This document shows, one piece after another, positions 35,949-49,303 of a stretch of DNA of 64,000 nt. The notes under the pieces are model-generated. The model saw nothing but the letters and a program-made list of their open reading frames with translations, was not told where the DNA came from and did not search any database. This DNA comes from Allantophomopsis cytisporea (taxonomy: Eukaryota; Ascomycota; Leotiomycetes; Phacidiales; Phacidiaceae), in NCBI GenBank assembly GCA_024752435.1, contig CP103028.1, positions 930,001-994,000 on the forward strand, written 5' to 3'. How positions within the stretch are numbered: position 1 is the stretch's first letter; each line of letters opens with the position of its first letter. The translations under genes and the position numbers were made by a program.

Positions 35949-37040
35949 TCAGTCAGACATGAGATTCGTGTCATCGTAATCTGGGGCCATGCCATTGCCA
36001 TCTGCCTCCATCTCCAAGTAACCAGGAGCATATTCCTCGATAGCCTCTCTCCAATAATCAATCTCAACTTCGTTTTCGAAATGGCCTTGTTTTGCCTCAA
36101 GAATATCGAGGATAGGCATCTCCATATCCAGTCTGCACTCTTTTCAGTGATACTGATATGTGACATTTGTAAGATAAGGGGACAAACTTACGCTGCATTT
36201 ACATCAAGACTCTCATCGGCATAATGGTAATCTCTAATCACACGATCCGCATACCATCCCAGTCCCATGATATAGGACCACATCATATATGTCCAGAGGG
36301 GCCAGACGCGGGATGAGACTATGACTTGACCATTGTTCTCAAAGTCACATAACAATAACCTTCCGGTATCAAGTGTCTCCTGGTCGGCGAATAGACTGCC
36401 TCTGTCAAAAGAATGAAAAGCTACTGTGCCTTGGTTCGTCATTGCCATGTGGTCGAAATCAGCAGGCTCGATAAAACAATGAGCATAGTAGTTCTCTGGT
36501 TTCACCGGGCTAGGACCAGCAGGATTAGGATGTATCACTACAATTTGTTCGGTATCAAAGCTGTGAGCGCTATCTTCACCATCTAGACGGTATAACAGGA
36601 TGCGAATCTTGGTCCACAGAGCTTTGTTCCGAGGACTAAGCGGCTGCTCAACGATAAGATTGCAGAATCCACGTTCAATACGACTTCGCAACATGTTGCC
36701 CTTGAGCTGTGGCGGATACCAATGTGCACCATCTGGGCGCTCCGGTGCTCTAATCTGGTATGCATCTCGGGCTTCTTGACTCATGGAAGCCCATTGATCT
36801 ACAAGCCTGCGACGCTGGTTGACTTCGAATTCCTCATCTGGGTCGCTTGGATCACGTGCCACGTTGTTTTCCTGTAGCAAGTAAGCAGAGATCACCAGTC
36901 CCGCAATTCGATCAATTTCAAACCTCAAGAAACAGTTGCCAGCCTCTGACTATCTCGTCAAAGTTGTCTTTTATGGGCTCATCATGGCATCGGATATGAG
37001 AGGGAATGCCGCCTGGCCAATACTTCGCAGGGTCCGCCAT
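35949..37040 (-). CDS. Hypothetical protein, about 324 residues
   Basis: Three-exon model: 36924-37040, 36203-36871 and 35949-36137. The first intron (36872-36923, 52 nt, GTTTGA donor, CTTGCTACAG acceptor) joins MADPAKYWPGGIPSHIRC... to the long central frame without a stop. The central exon has a small-domain feel at DQWASMSQEARDAYQIRAPE (HMG-box-like wording, not a confident call). It also has a strand-rich region and a Trp-rich segment (WPLWTYMMWSYIMGLGWYAD). The last exon gives an acidic tail ending MSD. The second intron is less sure: the stronger GTAAGT donor 11 nt downstream leads to other frames. No signal peptide. Family unknown. Confidence 0.65.
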
Positions 37041-38193
37041 TTTGTGTACCGCGCTGGAGTGTCTGTAAAGTTACGAGGCTGGATTGCTTAGGTGCAGAAT
37101 CCAACAGCTTTTAAGTGATTTTATTCTACACTTACGCTGATATAGTTCGATTAGCGGCCGACCCTAGTACACGCTAAGTCGCGCTACACAAGCTCCACTT
37201 TCCATGGCGACCCAGGATTATGATAGTGGCAGCCCCACACACTAATTTCGGTGATTCGAGAAATTCAACCTCCACTTGAACTGGCATCTGTCATGCACAA
37301 ATCTGCTTGCAGAATTTTGGATTTTTTAAAGCGCGCCCGGGCATTCTGCAATTCTTCTGCAGTGGAAAGAAATGTAAATTTTTCGAAGGCGGCATTGGGG
37401 GACGACATTATATTTTTATTCTCCCCTTATTAGAAGCTTCTTACAGGAACTGGACATTTCAAGATTTGAATTCCAATGTCACAGGTAGAGGATCAAACAC
37501 GGGTTACACATGGCAGCTACCTAGCTAGCATACACAGTTTGACAACTAATGGCTGTCAACAATATGCAGTCATTACCAGACTTCACTTGATTTGAATCAG
37601 TGTGGGAAGATGAGGAATTTTCAACTTCCACATGATTACCGGATTTATCTGCGTTTTAGATACCTGCAGAGTCAAACCGAACTCTTTTTCTCCTTTGATC
37701 AGTTTGGTACACACAATCCTACCGGGCCTTTGCACGACGGACAGTGCACGCTTATCTTGATAATGGTCCCATATAGAGTAACGTTATGTCTGATATGATG
37801 TTGGCTTATAGCCAGTTCGAGTATGATCACTTCCTATGTCGCCACCAACAACTGAGGGGCGAATCTCAAGACTAGTACATATTGTAAAGCCTGCCAGAAC
37901 AGTTCATTATGCCTCTTTTCTTGCAAGACTGTGGATCTTTTGCTCTGGTATCAGTTGTTTCTAAGCAAATCGTTCACTGTCTAGTCTCGGTTGTGTGTCA
38001 TAACAATCTTCTAGGTCTTATTTTGAGTTCTCATTGTGCTCTGTCAAGCATGTCCTGACACTCGATATATGAGAGAAATGAAAGGAAACTGATTTCCCAA
38101 TGTAGCCTCTGTACAGTACCACATTGAGACTAAAATGCCCCCAAAAAGCGCTCCATGATTTTTTAATACTATAAATCGCGTTATGAAGACCAG
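37041..38193. other. Intergenic, 1.15 kb
   Basis: No supported gene; short frames only. Confidence 0.45.
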
Positions 38194-40807
38194 TTAAGAA
38201 TCACACTCTCCGAATGAAGAGTCGCAATATGTTGAACAATAATCTGTAGAAGAGCCACTGTTGCGAAGGTTAGCTTATTGTCATATGCAGAGGTCAGCTG
38301 AGATCATACCAGTAGCCATAGATGCTACAGCAATTGCCAAATTCAGAACCCTCGCAGGTATATTCATCGTCTCCACCACAGGTACCGTCAGGGGAAACGG
38401 ATGTCGATGAGGATGCAGCAGCAGCAGATGACGTAGTGGTTGTAGTTGTTGCATCACAGTTTCCGAAAGAGCTATTGCAGTTCGTGCCGCAATAGTCTGT
38501 AGATGAGCCACTGTATATGAAGTGAGCAAGGTTTTTCACTTGGCCGAAAGATTTCTAGAAGATCGACTTACCAGTTGCCATAAATACTGCAGCAGTCCCC
38601 AAAGGACGATCCAGCACAGGTGTAGCCGGTTTCGCTACCGCAAGTTCCATCAGGAGAGACTGTACCGGTTGCGGATGCGGAGGCAGCGGACGAGACAGAA
38701 GTGGACGAGGTTAAAGTGGATGTAGCTTCACAGTCACCAAAATCGCTGTCACAATATGTAACGCAGTAGTCCGTTGAGGAACCGCAGTATCCATAGATAC
38801 TACAACAATCACCAAAGCTGGAGCCGGCACAGGTGTACTCTGTGTCTGAGCCGCAAGTTCCATCCGGCGAGATACTAAGACCCGTGGCTGTGGTACTAGC
38901 GCTAGTCCCTGTTATCGTTGCAGTTCCTACGGTTGCTGTGGCACCAGTAGTGGCAGAGTCTGTGGTGTTGATGCTGATAGCTGTGTCGAAGGCTGAGGTT
39001 GGCAGTACGTCTGGGTCTACTACACATACGCGTTCAAATTCTTCCATCCATTCGTCGTTCTCGAAGGCTTCATCGGGCAAGTCCATTTCGTCGTCGATTC
39101 CATAATAGGCCAAAGCGGATTCGCAAAGTGTATAGGTGGAAAGAATTGAATTGACTGTTGAGTTGATGGTAGCAGTGGATGTAGTTGCTGTAGGCCAAGA
39201 ATAGAAAAAATGACTATTCCCGTGTCAGATGAAAGGTGTATGAACCAAGATGAGAGCGGAGAGCCTACGTAGTGGTGCGGTTCACGGTCCGTGTAGAGCC
39301 GGTGTTCAAGGTACTCACGAGAGTGGTGTAGTTCCTGGTAGTCGCGGTATACCCGGAATATGTTTTGATGTTCCCAACAGCTTCAACGCACTAGTATATA
39401 GTCAGTATTACTTCAAGACACACAACATTGGTAGCTTACATAAGCGTTTCCAACCCATAGAGATCCACAAGTCCCATTCAGCTGAGGATTGAGGAAGTAG
39501 AAGTCGTCCAACGAAATCCCATAAGTGTTGGAAATGTCTTGGCAACCATCACCATCTTGAACAGTGTACCAGTAACCGCAGTCAGTGTTCGATGTTGTTA
39601 CTGCGTTGGTGGGAACAGCTCTAAAATAACCGATCAGCATCTTGTATAGTTGTAAGGAGAACTGAGGTGCACACTTACGCTGCTGTAGTCGCTGCTCTCA
39701 AGGAGAAGCTGCTTGGAATACTATTTGTACCTAGAGGACTATATTATGTTAATTAAGAGCTGTTGTAATAGCAAGATGATCATGCTGGCTGACTCACCTG
39801 GTACAGATGTAAGTGCCCACAAGACTTGCAATATTCAAGCATTGGCTATTGATGTTGCTGTTCCAGGACAGGAAAGTCTGGACAGACACCTGCCTAGTCA
39901 AGCTATTAACGATCGAGTCACAGGTATCATTCTGCTGCACCATATAAATCTCGCAGTAATCTGGGAGACACAATTCTTGGCCAGTTGTCAGATACGTGCA
40001 GTTTTGGTCCAAAGCATTGGTGCTAGCGAGATATCCGGTGGACACATTTTGCGCGGCCGAGATGCTAATGCATGTGTCTCCGACTCGTACATCGTAAACG
40101 CTTGTAGTCGTGTCTGTCAGATTACATCGAACATTGGATGTTTCCGTAGCTGCTGCTGATGTCGATGTGGCAGTTGCTGTATAGGTAAATGTGTAACCAG
40201 TCGCCGAGCAATCAGCAGCTCTGTCCTCGAAGTATTTCTCAGTGACAACTCCTTGACCATAATCTGAATCAGCAACGGTGTACAAGTAATCCAGATAACA
40301 TTGGCTGCAACCAATATCTGCAGATCCAGTTCCATTAGCTGCATCTGCGAACTCGGTGTTGCAGTATTCCCCTGTCGAGTCGTCTGTTAAACAAGTGACG
40401 GCTTGTTTCCAGAGCAACGTCTCTCCCCCAGTCGTTGCTGATTGAAGAGTGCCAGAGATGTTGTAAGTGTCAGAGCCGCAAGCATCTTCAACTGCAGCAA
40501 CGTAGTTCTGCAAAGAATCAGTGCAGTTCTGAGCACAAATCTTTTCCAGGGCAATTGAACTCCAGGAATTTGTCCTCGTTACAGCTCTACTGAGACCGGA
40601 ATAGCAAGTGACGTTAGAGGTCAATGCTGAGATGCAAGACTCCGACGCAGTAATGTTTCCCAGAGAAGTGGTAGTGTAAACATTAAGAATATCTGATGCA
40701 ATGGTGAACTGAATCAAGCAGCCCAAAATGAGCGACTGCAAAAACGCAACACAATGCATGTTTGCGAATTCCTGGACTGCTGACCAAATGGTAAAGAACG
40801 ACTTCAA
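38194..40807 (-). CDS. Secreted LysM and CBM18 chitin-binding protein
   Basis: 735-residue extracellular protein in seven exons: 39798-40807, 39679-39738, 39440-39620, 39315-39390, 38572-39187, 38310-38510 and 38194-38257. It has an N-terminal signal peptide, clearest from the second Met at 40759. A Cys-rich region follows, then two LysM-like modules (DVRVGDTCISISAAQNV...; YMVQQNDTCDSIVNSL...) and a third (YWYTVQDGDGCQDISNTYGI). The C-terminus has three CBM18 chitin-binding repeats of the form SPDGTCG...YTC.GS.FG.CCSIYGYCGSS.DYC, separated by Ser/Thr linkers. Each of the last two introns falls inside the TG-C of SIYGYC/SIYGNC. LysM+CBM18 proteins bind chitin and are known to shield hyphae or sequester chitin fragments. 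Such genes are typically found beside subgroup C chitinases, as here. Confidence 0.9.
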
Positions 40808-43304
40808 GAGAGTGATGCAGGAACGAGTTGTCTGGAAAATGGCTGAGGAGCCTACTGAGACTATCTACTTCCTCTCACGGTTGTCTCAAGGATTGATTTT
40901 AGGTGAAAAAAACATATTGCCAAACTCATGATTCTGTGGAATTTTCCGAATGCATGGCCGGCTTGTCACTATGCATTCATCTCGCAGCTTCTACCATACC
41001 TCGGATCTTTCTGTGGACCTTAGTTCGGGCAAGCACATATGTGGGCTGCGGCTGATTTTTCCGGGGACTGAAAATCTCTTGAACCGATCGCACAAACAGG
41101 GGTGCGCCCAACGCTACTCAGCTAGCGCCCGTGAGGCTAATTTCAGAAGGCGGCTTTTCAATACCCATTAAGGTTCACCGAGAAAAAGTGTCTCACAGTA
41201 CCACAAAGCTAGCGCCCGCGAGGCTGATATAAGAATGATCTTTTCAATCCCACTTTTGGATTTTGAGCAAAAACTCCTGATCTGACAGAAGTCATTGCTG
41301 ATTGGGTGTCATACGCCATCCTTAAGCAGGTCCGGTGAAGTGTTAATTCAGCATAAACCTCTGTCTAAAATGAAGTCCTGTCAAGTTGCATGCGAATACT
41401 TAACATTCCACAACTCAAGAATTTCTCGCTGGGGTTGTGCATGATCCTCTACGAATAACCTTACGTACAAGCCCGGCTTTTTCCAGGATTGCCATTCAAG
41501 ATGCGCCTCGGTTCCGGGTTATGAGATCCGGATATCATTCTTTGTAAGTGCGGTGCGGCGAGGGTACTCCACATTTGCAATAAATAATTTCCTTTCGGTA
41601 TAATCATACCACTTTCCCTGTCGTTGTATAATTTATGTAAAGCTTATGCCGAGCGTGGGTCTCATTTATACTCATCCTAAGCACAGACCACGCAAAATGT
41701 AGATGCTAGTTGCGAGGTCGAATTCTCACCGTACTAGAATTACCCTAGGTAGGTCAAGATGGTTGAATCAACCATTGGATAATCGCTTCAAAAAGTTTGA
41801 TACACATTGACACCCTACACAAACTTTTCAATTTTTTGACTAGTACATTTATTCAGCACTTCAAACGTATCATTTAAATCATATTATGTTGAGCACTAAG
41901 AAGCTCACTCAACAGGTACATAGCAGTGGAAAACAGTTGTAGGCGAGACTGACAAGGGACGCTGAAAACTTATAGCCGAAGGATATACGTAAATTCTAGT
42001 AATTTCTCATGGAACTAATGAGAATTTCCGGAGCCTCGAACGTTATGCACCTAGGGTCTCAATCCAAGATCGTCATAACGCTAGTGAATATCCAATTGAT
42101 AAGGGTCCCAAAGACCAGGATTTGCAGTTCGGACCCCTGTTTTCGCCCCCAAGGCTGCAGCGATTCTGCAGATTTTGTCTGGACCAGTCTGTCCCAGAAT
42201 TTGCAAGATCAAGTCACCCCATACAATCAGGACCGGAACTGTTTCAGACTGGTGTCTGTAATAGTTTCTCCTTGGCTACATGGGTTAATTGAATGTTTTA
42301 AGTGGGTTGATCTCGACCTCAACCGGGATTTCAACAGAAGAAGGCTCAAAGATGCTGGTCATCAAAGATTACTGCGAGTACTGCAGAATTTTTCGAATAT
42401 AACAGAATTTCAGGAGTATTTGGTCGTGCTTAGTTAGAATTTTATGTTATGCGGTTGCAAAGTCAAAAATTCAAGTGGGCCCTCATCACTCGCTTCTGGG
42501 ATGCATTACCTAGCCCCTGACACAATTAGACTTAAATCGAACAAACGTCCCTGAATGCCAAGAAACTGACGTGGGTGTGACTTACGCGGCGGCTTGTCAA
42601 ATGCCACCCGAAGTGGCAGATTGTCCGTGGTGACCCTAAGCTACTCCATTCAAAGATGTTGTAACCAGATTTGGGTTTCATTAATTTTCTTTTCGTGATC
42701 ACTGGACTCTCCATCAGCTGATACTACTTGAAATTCTCCCCTCGACCCCGCTCTCTACTGGTATGGCTTATACTAAAATCTTGTTCTTCATCACGAGCTC
42801 TTTAGCATCATGCAAGGTCCCAAAGGCCTAGAACGCGGGCATTGCTCGAAACTATCGCGTCGGTCATTGAGAGGGTCAATTATTACCGATTACCAATATC
42901 ACACTGAGTGTAAGTGTTCAGCTTCCGGGGAAGATTCTGTCCACTCTTGACTGAGATGCCTTCGAGTCTAGCTGCTTCAAGGATGTATTTCACCGAGGAT
43001 ATGTCTGTCTGCCTTGCTGTGGAGATGATTCGATTTTGATAGTATGCAGTGGATAGGTAGACCTGGTTGTGCGAGATAAAGACTCAAAATAAGGCGGACC
43101 CATTTTGGGCCCTCTGCTGATACTTGCTGACGGCGGGGAACTTAGCGATGTGTCCCTTTCCTTAAGTTCAAGAGGACCCTTTGATTCCAACATCTTTATC
43201 AACTCAACCTAAAAAGTCACTCTTTTATCATACTCCGCCGGTAATCTTTACACGGCCTTGGTATGCAGCTCACTTGTTGAGCCGCACCTTGACGTTCTTT
43301 CAGG
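40808..43304. promoter_or_regulatory. Divergent 2.5-kb intergenic region, LysM protein / chitinase
   Basis: Holds both promoters. A direct duplication lies at 41121-41257 (listed separately). A 142-codon plus frame at 42009-42437 has no recognisable content and was not called. Confidence 0.5.
41121..41257. repeat. Two direct copies of a 50-bp element, 87-bp period
   Basis: Copies at 41121-41170 and 41208-41257 both begin GCTAGCGCCCGYGAGGCTRA and share the internal CTTTTCAAT. By eye about three quarters of positions match. They lie about 310-450 bp upstream of the LysM gene's ATG, so they could be regulatory or just a local duplication. Confidence 0.65.
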
Positions 43305-46300
43305 ATGTATCATTCAACATTGGCAACGTCCAGTCTCACAGTCTTTCCTATTATTATTCTTTGTTTATCATTATTCTCTTTGATTAATGCACAAACCTAT
43401 TACTGTACCGCCGACACTCCTTGTACTAATAGCGCCTGCTGTGGCATTAGTGACGGCGAGACTCAGGGTGTGAGTTTGGACTTTGCAGCTCCTTGACGTG
43501 AAAGTGGCTAACGATCATACAGATCTGCGGTTTCGGCCCAGACTACTGTGGAGATACTTGTGTCAGCAACTGCAGTGCCACTGCTGACTGCGGTCGATAT
43601 GCTGCCACAGTTGGCACTACTTGCCCTTTGAATGTAATCCACCTTCTTATTTTGTGGTACTTAGATAGTCTGTTGCTAATTATGACTAGGTATGCTGTTC
43701 ACCTTATGGCTTCTGTGGCACAACTTCAGACTTCTGTACTGTAACAGACAACGTAAACACAACTTGCCAGAGTAACTGTGACTCTCCGACAGAGCCGAGT
43801 TGCTCTTCTAACGACGTGTTGAAAAGAGTCATAGGATATTACGAGTCTTGGTCAACTAGTCGCACCTGTGACTCATGGAGACCAAGTGATATCGCCGCTG
43901 AAAGTTTGACCCATATAAACTATGCTTTTGCCCTTTTCCAAGAAGAGAGCGATGACAACTGGGCTATTAGCTGGGATCAAACTGAGGAGGATGATTTGAC
44001 TGATTTGATCAGTGAATTCATCGATCTGAAAACTAGCAATCCTGGACTATCCTGCTTCCTTTCCATTGGTGGGTGGTCTTTCAATGATGGAGACACAGCC
44101 GACTACTGGTCCAAGATGGCGTCTACCTCAGCCGGCAGAAAGTCATGGTCTAACAGTGTTCTTTCGACGATCATGAAGTATGGCTTTGATGGGGTTGATC
44201 TTGATTGGGAGTATCCCGTGTCAAGTGACCGTGGTGGTAGCAGCGAGGACAAAGAGAACTATGTCAAGCTGTTAAAGGAACTCAGATCGACATTTGATAA
44301 CGAGGGACAGTCTTACGGGATCTCGTTCACTATTCCAACTAGTTATTGGTATCTTCAATATTTTGATATTAATGCTATGGTGACAGAGACGGGTGTGGAC
44401 TGGGTGAACGTAATGTCCTATGACTTGCATGGCACATGGGACGGCGACAATGAGTAAGTCGAGTTTGGTGATTATGAATGGTGTTCTCTTGCTGATTATA
44501 AATTCAGATGGTCAACATCTACGCTTGCCGGGCACACTAATCTCACAGAGATCGAGACCGCGCTGGACCTTCTCTGGAGGAATGACATTGACCCCTCTAA
44601 AGTTGTCCTTGGTATGGGATTCTACGGGCGATCCTTCACAATGGATGATCCCACGTGTAATACTCCAGGCTGTGCCTGGGCAGGGGCAGGTAACGCTGGA
44701 GAATGTACTGCTACCGCAGGTATCCTCTCTTATAAGGGTAAGTAATTTGTGACTGAACCCAAATCTAATTGAGGTTGTTTTGTACTAACCGTCTTCAGAG
44801 ATCTTGGCGATCCTGGAAGATGGAGATAGTGTCCTCTCTTGGGATGAGACTGCTGCAGTTAATTATCTCACATACGACGACGACCAATGGGTTTCATTTG
44901 ATACAAACCAGACTTTCCAGCAGAAGGTAAGTTTTGCCAATGACCACTGTCTTGGCGGTGTTATGATCTGGGCCGTTGATCAGGATACTTATGATTGGCA
45001 AGCCCTCAGTGCTCTCCTTGATGAGGATGTTAATGGCGCCTCCCTCCTCGAAGGCGGCAGCGAAAATGAATCCAGCAAGGAAGAGTTGTCCACCGCTTAC
45101 TCTGCATACACCGGCGCTGACTGCTATGTCACCGGATGTTACAACTACGGCAAAGGACAATGCAAGACGAGCTATAGCGTGTTGGAATACGTCCACGACG
45201 GCTCCTACGGTGTTATCGAGAAGCCTGACGAAGACACGTGCGACGAGGGTGACTACCGACTCATCTGCTGCCCCACAGATGCAATGCCTGAAAGCTGCTC
45301 CTGGGGTGGTGACGATACTCTATATGGAGATGGCATGTGCGCTGGTGGCACTTCGGATTTTTGTGGTTCAGGCAAGTATGCATTGATTGAGGACAGTTGG
45401 ACAAATAGCACTGGAGACACTAAGTGTGTGTATGGTGCCCGCGAACTTTGTTGCAACACCAATACGGAGCTTGAGAAATGCTCCTGGACGGACTGTATGG
45501 AATCTTGCTCAGACAATTTGCCATACGCCTACAAATACGAGTCCTATTGGGAGGGACCTAGTAAGTGAGATCGTATCTTCAATGCCATCGCCTTATACTG
45601 ACTTGGGAAGATCTTACACCGGATTCTGAGAAGTGTGAGGACTATCGAATGTATACACTTGACTCAACGGCGACGTTCTGTTGCCCCTCTGAAAGTATGA
45701 ACCTCTGCACCAGATCCAGGAATATTTGGACAGACCTTGAGTCTGTTTTGAGTTCCGACATAGACTGACGAGAGCTTTTAGGTACCTACAAAAATTGTGA
45801 GTGGTTAGACGGCGATTATTGTACGGGCACATGTCCGAGCGATAAAGTCTTAATCACACAACGACCGGGCATTATCAATCCGGACGATGATTCGGACTCT
45901 AAGTCCTGTAGTGATGGCTATGTCAAGCTCTGTTGCGATCCGCCAGATGCTACAAGCAGCTATCCTGTTGATCCAGCGTATCTCTTCGAGTATCCAGATG
46001 ACGATGACATAAGTTATTACTATGATGTCGAGGAGACTGCCAACAACGACGGTACGAATCTTGTTCTTTGAATTGAAATTTTACTGACTGAGCTTTAAGC
46101 CACCGACGACGATTCTGAGGATCCGTTCGCCCTTGTCATGATCACAGGTGACACATCGGCGTACGACGAGTCTCTGGTTGACCAGTGGAGCTTTCTGGAT
46201 GATGACGATTCGGAAATCTCCAAGCGTGATGTTAAAGGAAAGATCAAGAAGCGTAACATTTTTGAGAAACGAGATGATACATTCGAAAATGTTGTCGAGA

Positions 46301-49300
46301 CGCACCGTATCAGGTGCAACTCGCTACTTAAGTATGGAAATGAGACAGGATGCCAGTCTATCTTTAAGGGCGGTGCTCAAAACACCATTGTTAAGATGCC
46401 TGATCACATTGGTGCTGGTCCCTATGCTAGAGTTGTCAGCCTGGAACGCATCACGTCGTCCAAGAGAGATACGACCGAGGAGGATTGGGAGCTGGTAACC
46501 GACTACGATCTCGCTGCTGCTGCAGAAGAAGAAAAGGGTGATGTTAATTTCCGCATCGACTACACCAACCTTCTTGAGTACTGGTAAGTTTGATTGCCCC
46601 CTCAGGATATTGGAAAGAGACAGAAGCTGATCAGTGCAATGATCGCAGGGATGACATTACAGATACACCAACGTCCCGTAAGAGATGGTTTGGCTCCTTT
46701 AGTAGCTGGTTGAAGCAAATGACAACCATCACAAAGGAAGAGGATGGTTCTCTCCCAATGGAATATGAAGAAACTCTCAAGCTGTTCCACTTCCAGAAGT
46801 ATTGCCCTGCTACAGGAATCACAACCACGCTCGACATGGATGCCAATATCCACGTGGGACTGTATTCTCAGTACGGTTATTACTTTGAGGGTTCAATCCT
46901 TCCGACTCCAGAGTTGATCAGCGCATATGCTTATTTCTCTGTTGAGCCAGCCGCAGCTGTAAGTCCAAGCTTTCTCCTGCAAAAATGAATAAGATTACTG
47001 ACTTTCGCTTGAGGTTCTGTTTACACTTCGAGGAGAAGCGACAGTGCAGACGAATAGCGATACGGTCGACATCATTAGTGGTCTCAGCCTGCCAGGTCTC
47101 TCAGTCAAGGGCTTGATTAGCATAGGTCCTGAGTTCGCTCTGACTGGTTCCATGGATGCATCTCTCAGCGTGTCAGGAGAGATCAACGCGGGCATCTCCC
47201 TCACGTTTGACAAGGCAACTGTCTACTTCCCGAACACGGAGGCTGCCTCTGAGGATGACAGTGAGCCTGGTTCTGATGGATCCAATAGTCTTGATGACAA
47301 TACGAAAACATATTCAGTCGACGCGTCTCTTGATGCTGCGATCTCTGCGACCGGAAACTTGGCCCGTAAGTGTTACCCCGTCTAGTGCTGGCTTTGTCGT
47401 CGAGCCTCCTAGCATTGCTGGATATATGCTTCGGAAGAAACGACTGACATTTAGAAGTTCATCTCACCCCCGAAGTCAAATTTGGTATCTCAGTACTGGG
47501 AGGCAAGCTCATGGAAGGTTATGTGACCGCTGGCGTCACTAACACCATTGAGATGGGAGTGAGTGCCTCGGCAAGTGCAAGCACAAGTGGTGATTCTTCC
47601 GCGCAATTTTGCTACTGGGCCGACTATACTTACAAATTGTTTATTGCTGCGGATGTCTCGTGAGTCAAACTGCCGGTCTGCGACGGACTACCATTTACTA
47701 ACCATTCATCATTAGCTTCATTGATAATCTTGCCTACTGGGGTGGCGACTACGACGTGTACTCCTCAGACGAACCCCTGACCTTGGTGGAAGAGACTTGT
47801 ATAGGCTATTCTAGCTCAGACAAGGTCAAGCGTAGCTCAACCTCACTAGTTGCAAATAGTACCGCTAGTTCTGGTTGCTTTGGTGGTCTCATCTCTTGTT
47901 CGACGACCGAGACTGAGGTTGATTGTGATGCAAGTGGCGATAGCGACAGCAGCACATCCAAGCGATCATGTACCAGCCTACCCGCTCTGTTCTACAACTG
48001 CGACTTCATGGGTGGCAAACAGACTTTCGAGAACCAGAACGAAAACACCAAGGCCACTAATCCTTCCGCAACATTTATTGGAATTTGCGAGAACATTCGG
48101 AGTTACTTGGATAGTGGTGTTACTACAACAGGCAACGGCGATGCTATCGTAGCAGGCGCCAACTGGATGCAGCTGACTTATAACCCGGGCGGCGGTACGA
48201 ATCGAAACGACGCATGTAGTGCAGTGTCGAAAGCTTGCGCGGAAACAAAGTCGGCGATGTGGCCAACAGCTGTTTATAACGCTGCCAAAGCAAAGCAGGC
48301 TAACTACAAGCAGTTGACGGGATACGTGGATAACCTCTCCTGTGATGAGTTTCCTTTTAATGCGTAAGTGCACATATGATTTCTCATAATACTATCGTGC
48401 TATCTATCACCTCCTTCTCACCAGAGCTTGCGTTCCGGATATGGCTGGCATTGTTGCTAGAGCTTCTGGTGTTTGCAAACCGGTTTTGCTTCAGTCACAG
48501 ATCTATGGCTTGTTGCTAATCAAATGACAGGTCCGACGAAGGTGGTACTGGCGCGGTAGCACAATGTGTTCCTAATGAGTACCAAATGTATCAGGGTCAA
48601 ATCAACGCAAGGCTCCCTCAAATCAAGGACACAACCGTTGGTTACAAATGGAACGACAAAGATTGGGCTACCAAAGCCAACGGCAAATCAAGGTCGTATA
48701 CCATCACACTTATGTACGGAAGTTCTAGCACCGTTAGCGGTCAAAGTTATATAGGGAAGTATGCTGGTTCTGTTGCATCCGGCTCGGCTTGGACGATTAC
48801 CGACATCATCGGTGGCCTCAACCTCAACGGTAACAGTGACTACTCTATAAATGGCAACAACGGGCTCTGCCGAGTCAAGGGAAAGACCTCAAAGGAGATT
48901 TCGTCAACAATGAAAATCCTCAAATGGAAGACCTCTGCCTGCAAAATCACCTTCACAGATGCAGACGTTCTTGCAAGGCGTGGCCTAGATCCTAGAGATG
49001 CCAGGAACTGGGTAATTGAAAGTAAGTTCCTTTTCTCCCGCCCCTTGCAGGATTGTGTTCTCTCTTCCACTTGACACCTTATCCTAGCTTTGCCGATTAG
49101 TTGCTTATTCTTGAATAGATGTAGAGTTATTGCCCGGCTGGGAGAAGGAAGCCATCAACGACGATGGCACTGTGGGTGAGGAAGACGAGAACGATGAGAC
49201 AACCTCTCCAGCGGCCATGATCACGTCAGCGCCAGATCTTGACGACGCCCAAATAAAGTTGAACAAGCATTTAGACCATCACATACGCGGCGGATCTTAC

Positions 49301-49303
49301 TAG
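43305..49303 (+). CDS. Killer-toxin-like GH18 chitinase (class V, subgroup C type)
   Basis: Very large secreted chitinase of 1686 residues in 14 exons. The 13 introns start at 43470, 43634, 44454, 44738, 45561, 45695, 46052, 46584, 46959, 47366, 47660, 48364 and 49022. A signal peptide (about 1-29) is followed by two CBM18-like Cys clusters (CTADTPCTNSACCG...CGFGPDYCG; VCCSPYGFCGTTSDFC). The GH18 barrel starts at about 135, with SIGGWSFNDGDTADYW and the catalytic DGVDLDWEYP (Glu266), and ends near MIWAVDQDTYDW. Several Cys-rich modules (YRLICCP, ARELCCN, VKLCCDPP) and a long C-terminal region typical of subgroup C proteins follow. It could act on fungal or arthropod chitin, or in self-wall remodelling. 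The divergent LysM/CBM18 neighbour supports the subgroup C call. Confidence 0.92.

Noticed and set aside
36872..36940. Apparent frameshift in the 36-kb hypothetical gene
   Set aside because: A 52-nt intron with a good CTTGCTACAG acceptor restores the frame.
42009..42437. Plus-strand 142-codon frame
   Set aside because: No family features, in a promoter region; treated as chance.
43305..49303. Several separate genes along the chitinase
   Set aside because: Thirteen introns join all pieces into one frame of exactly 1687 codons including the stop.
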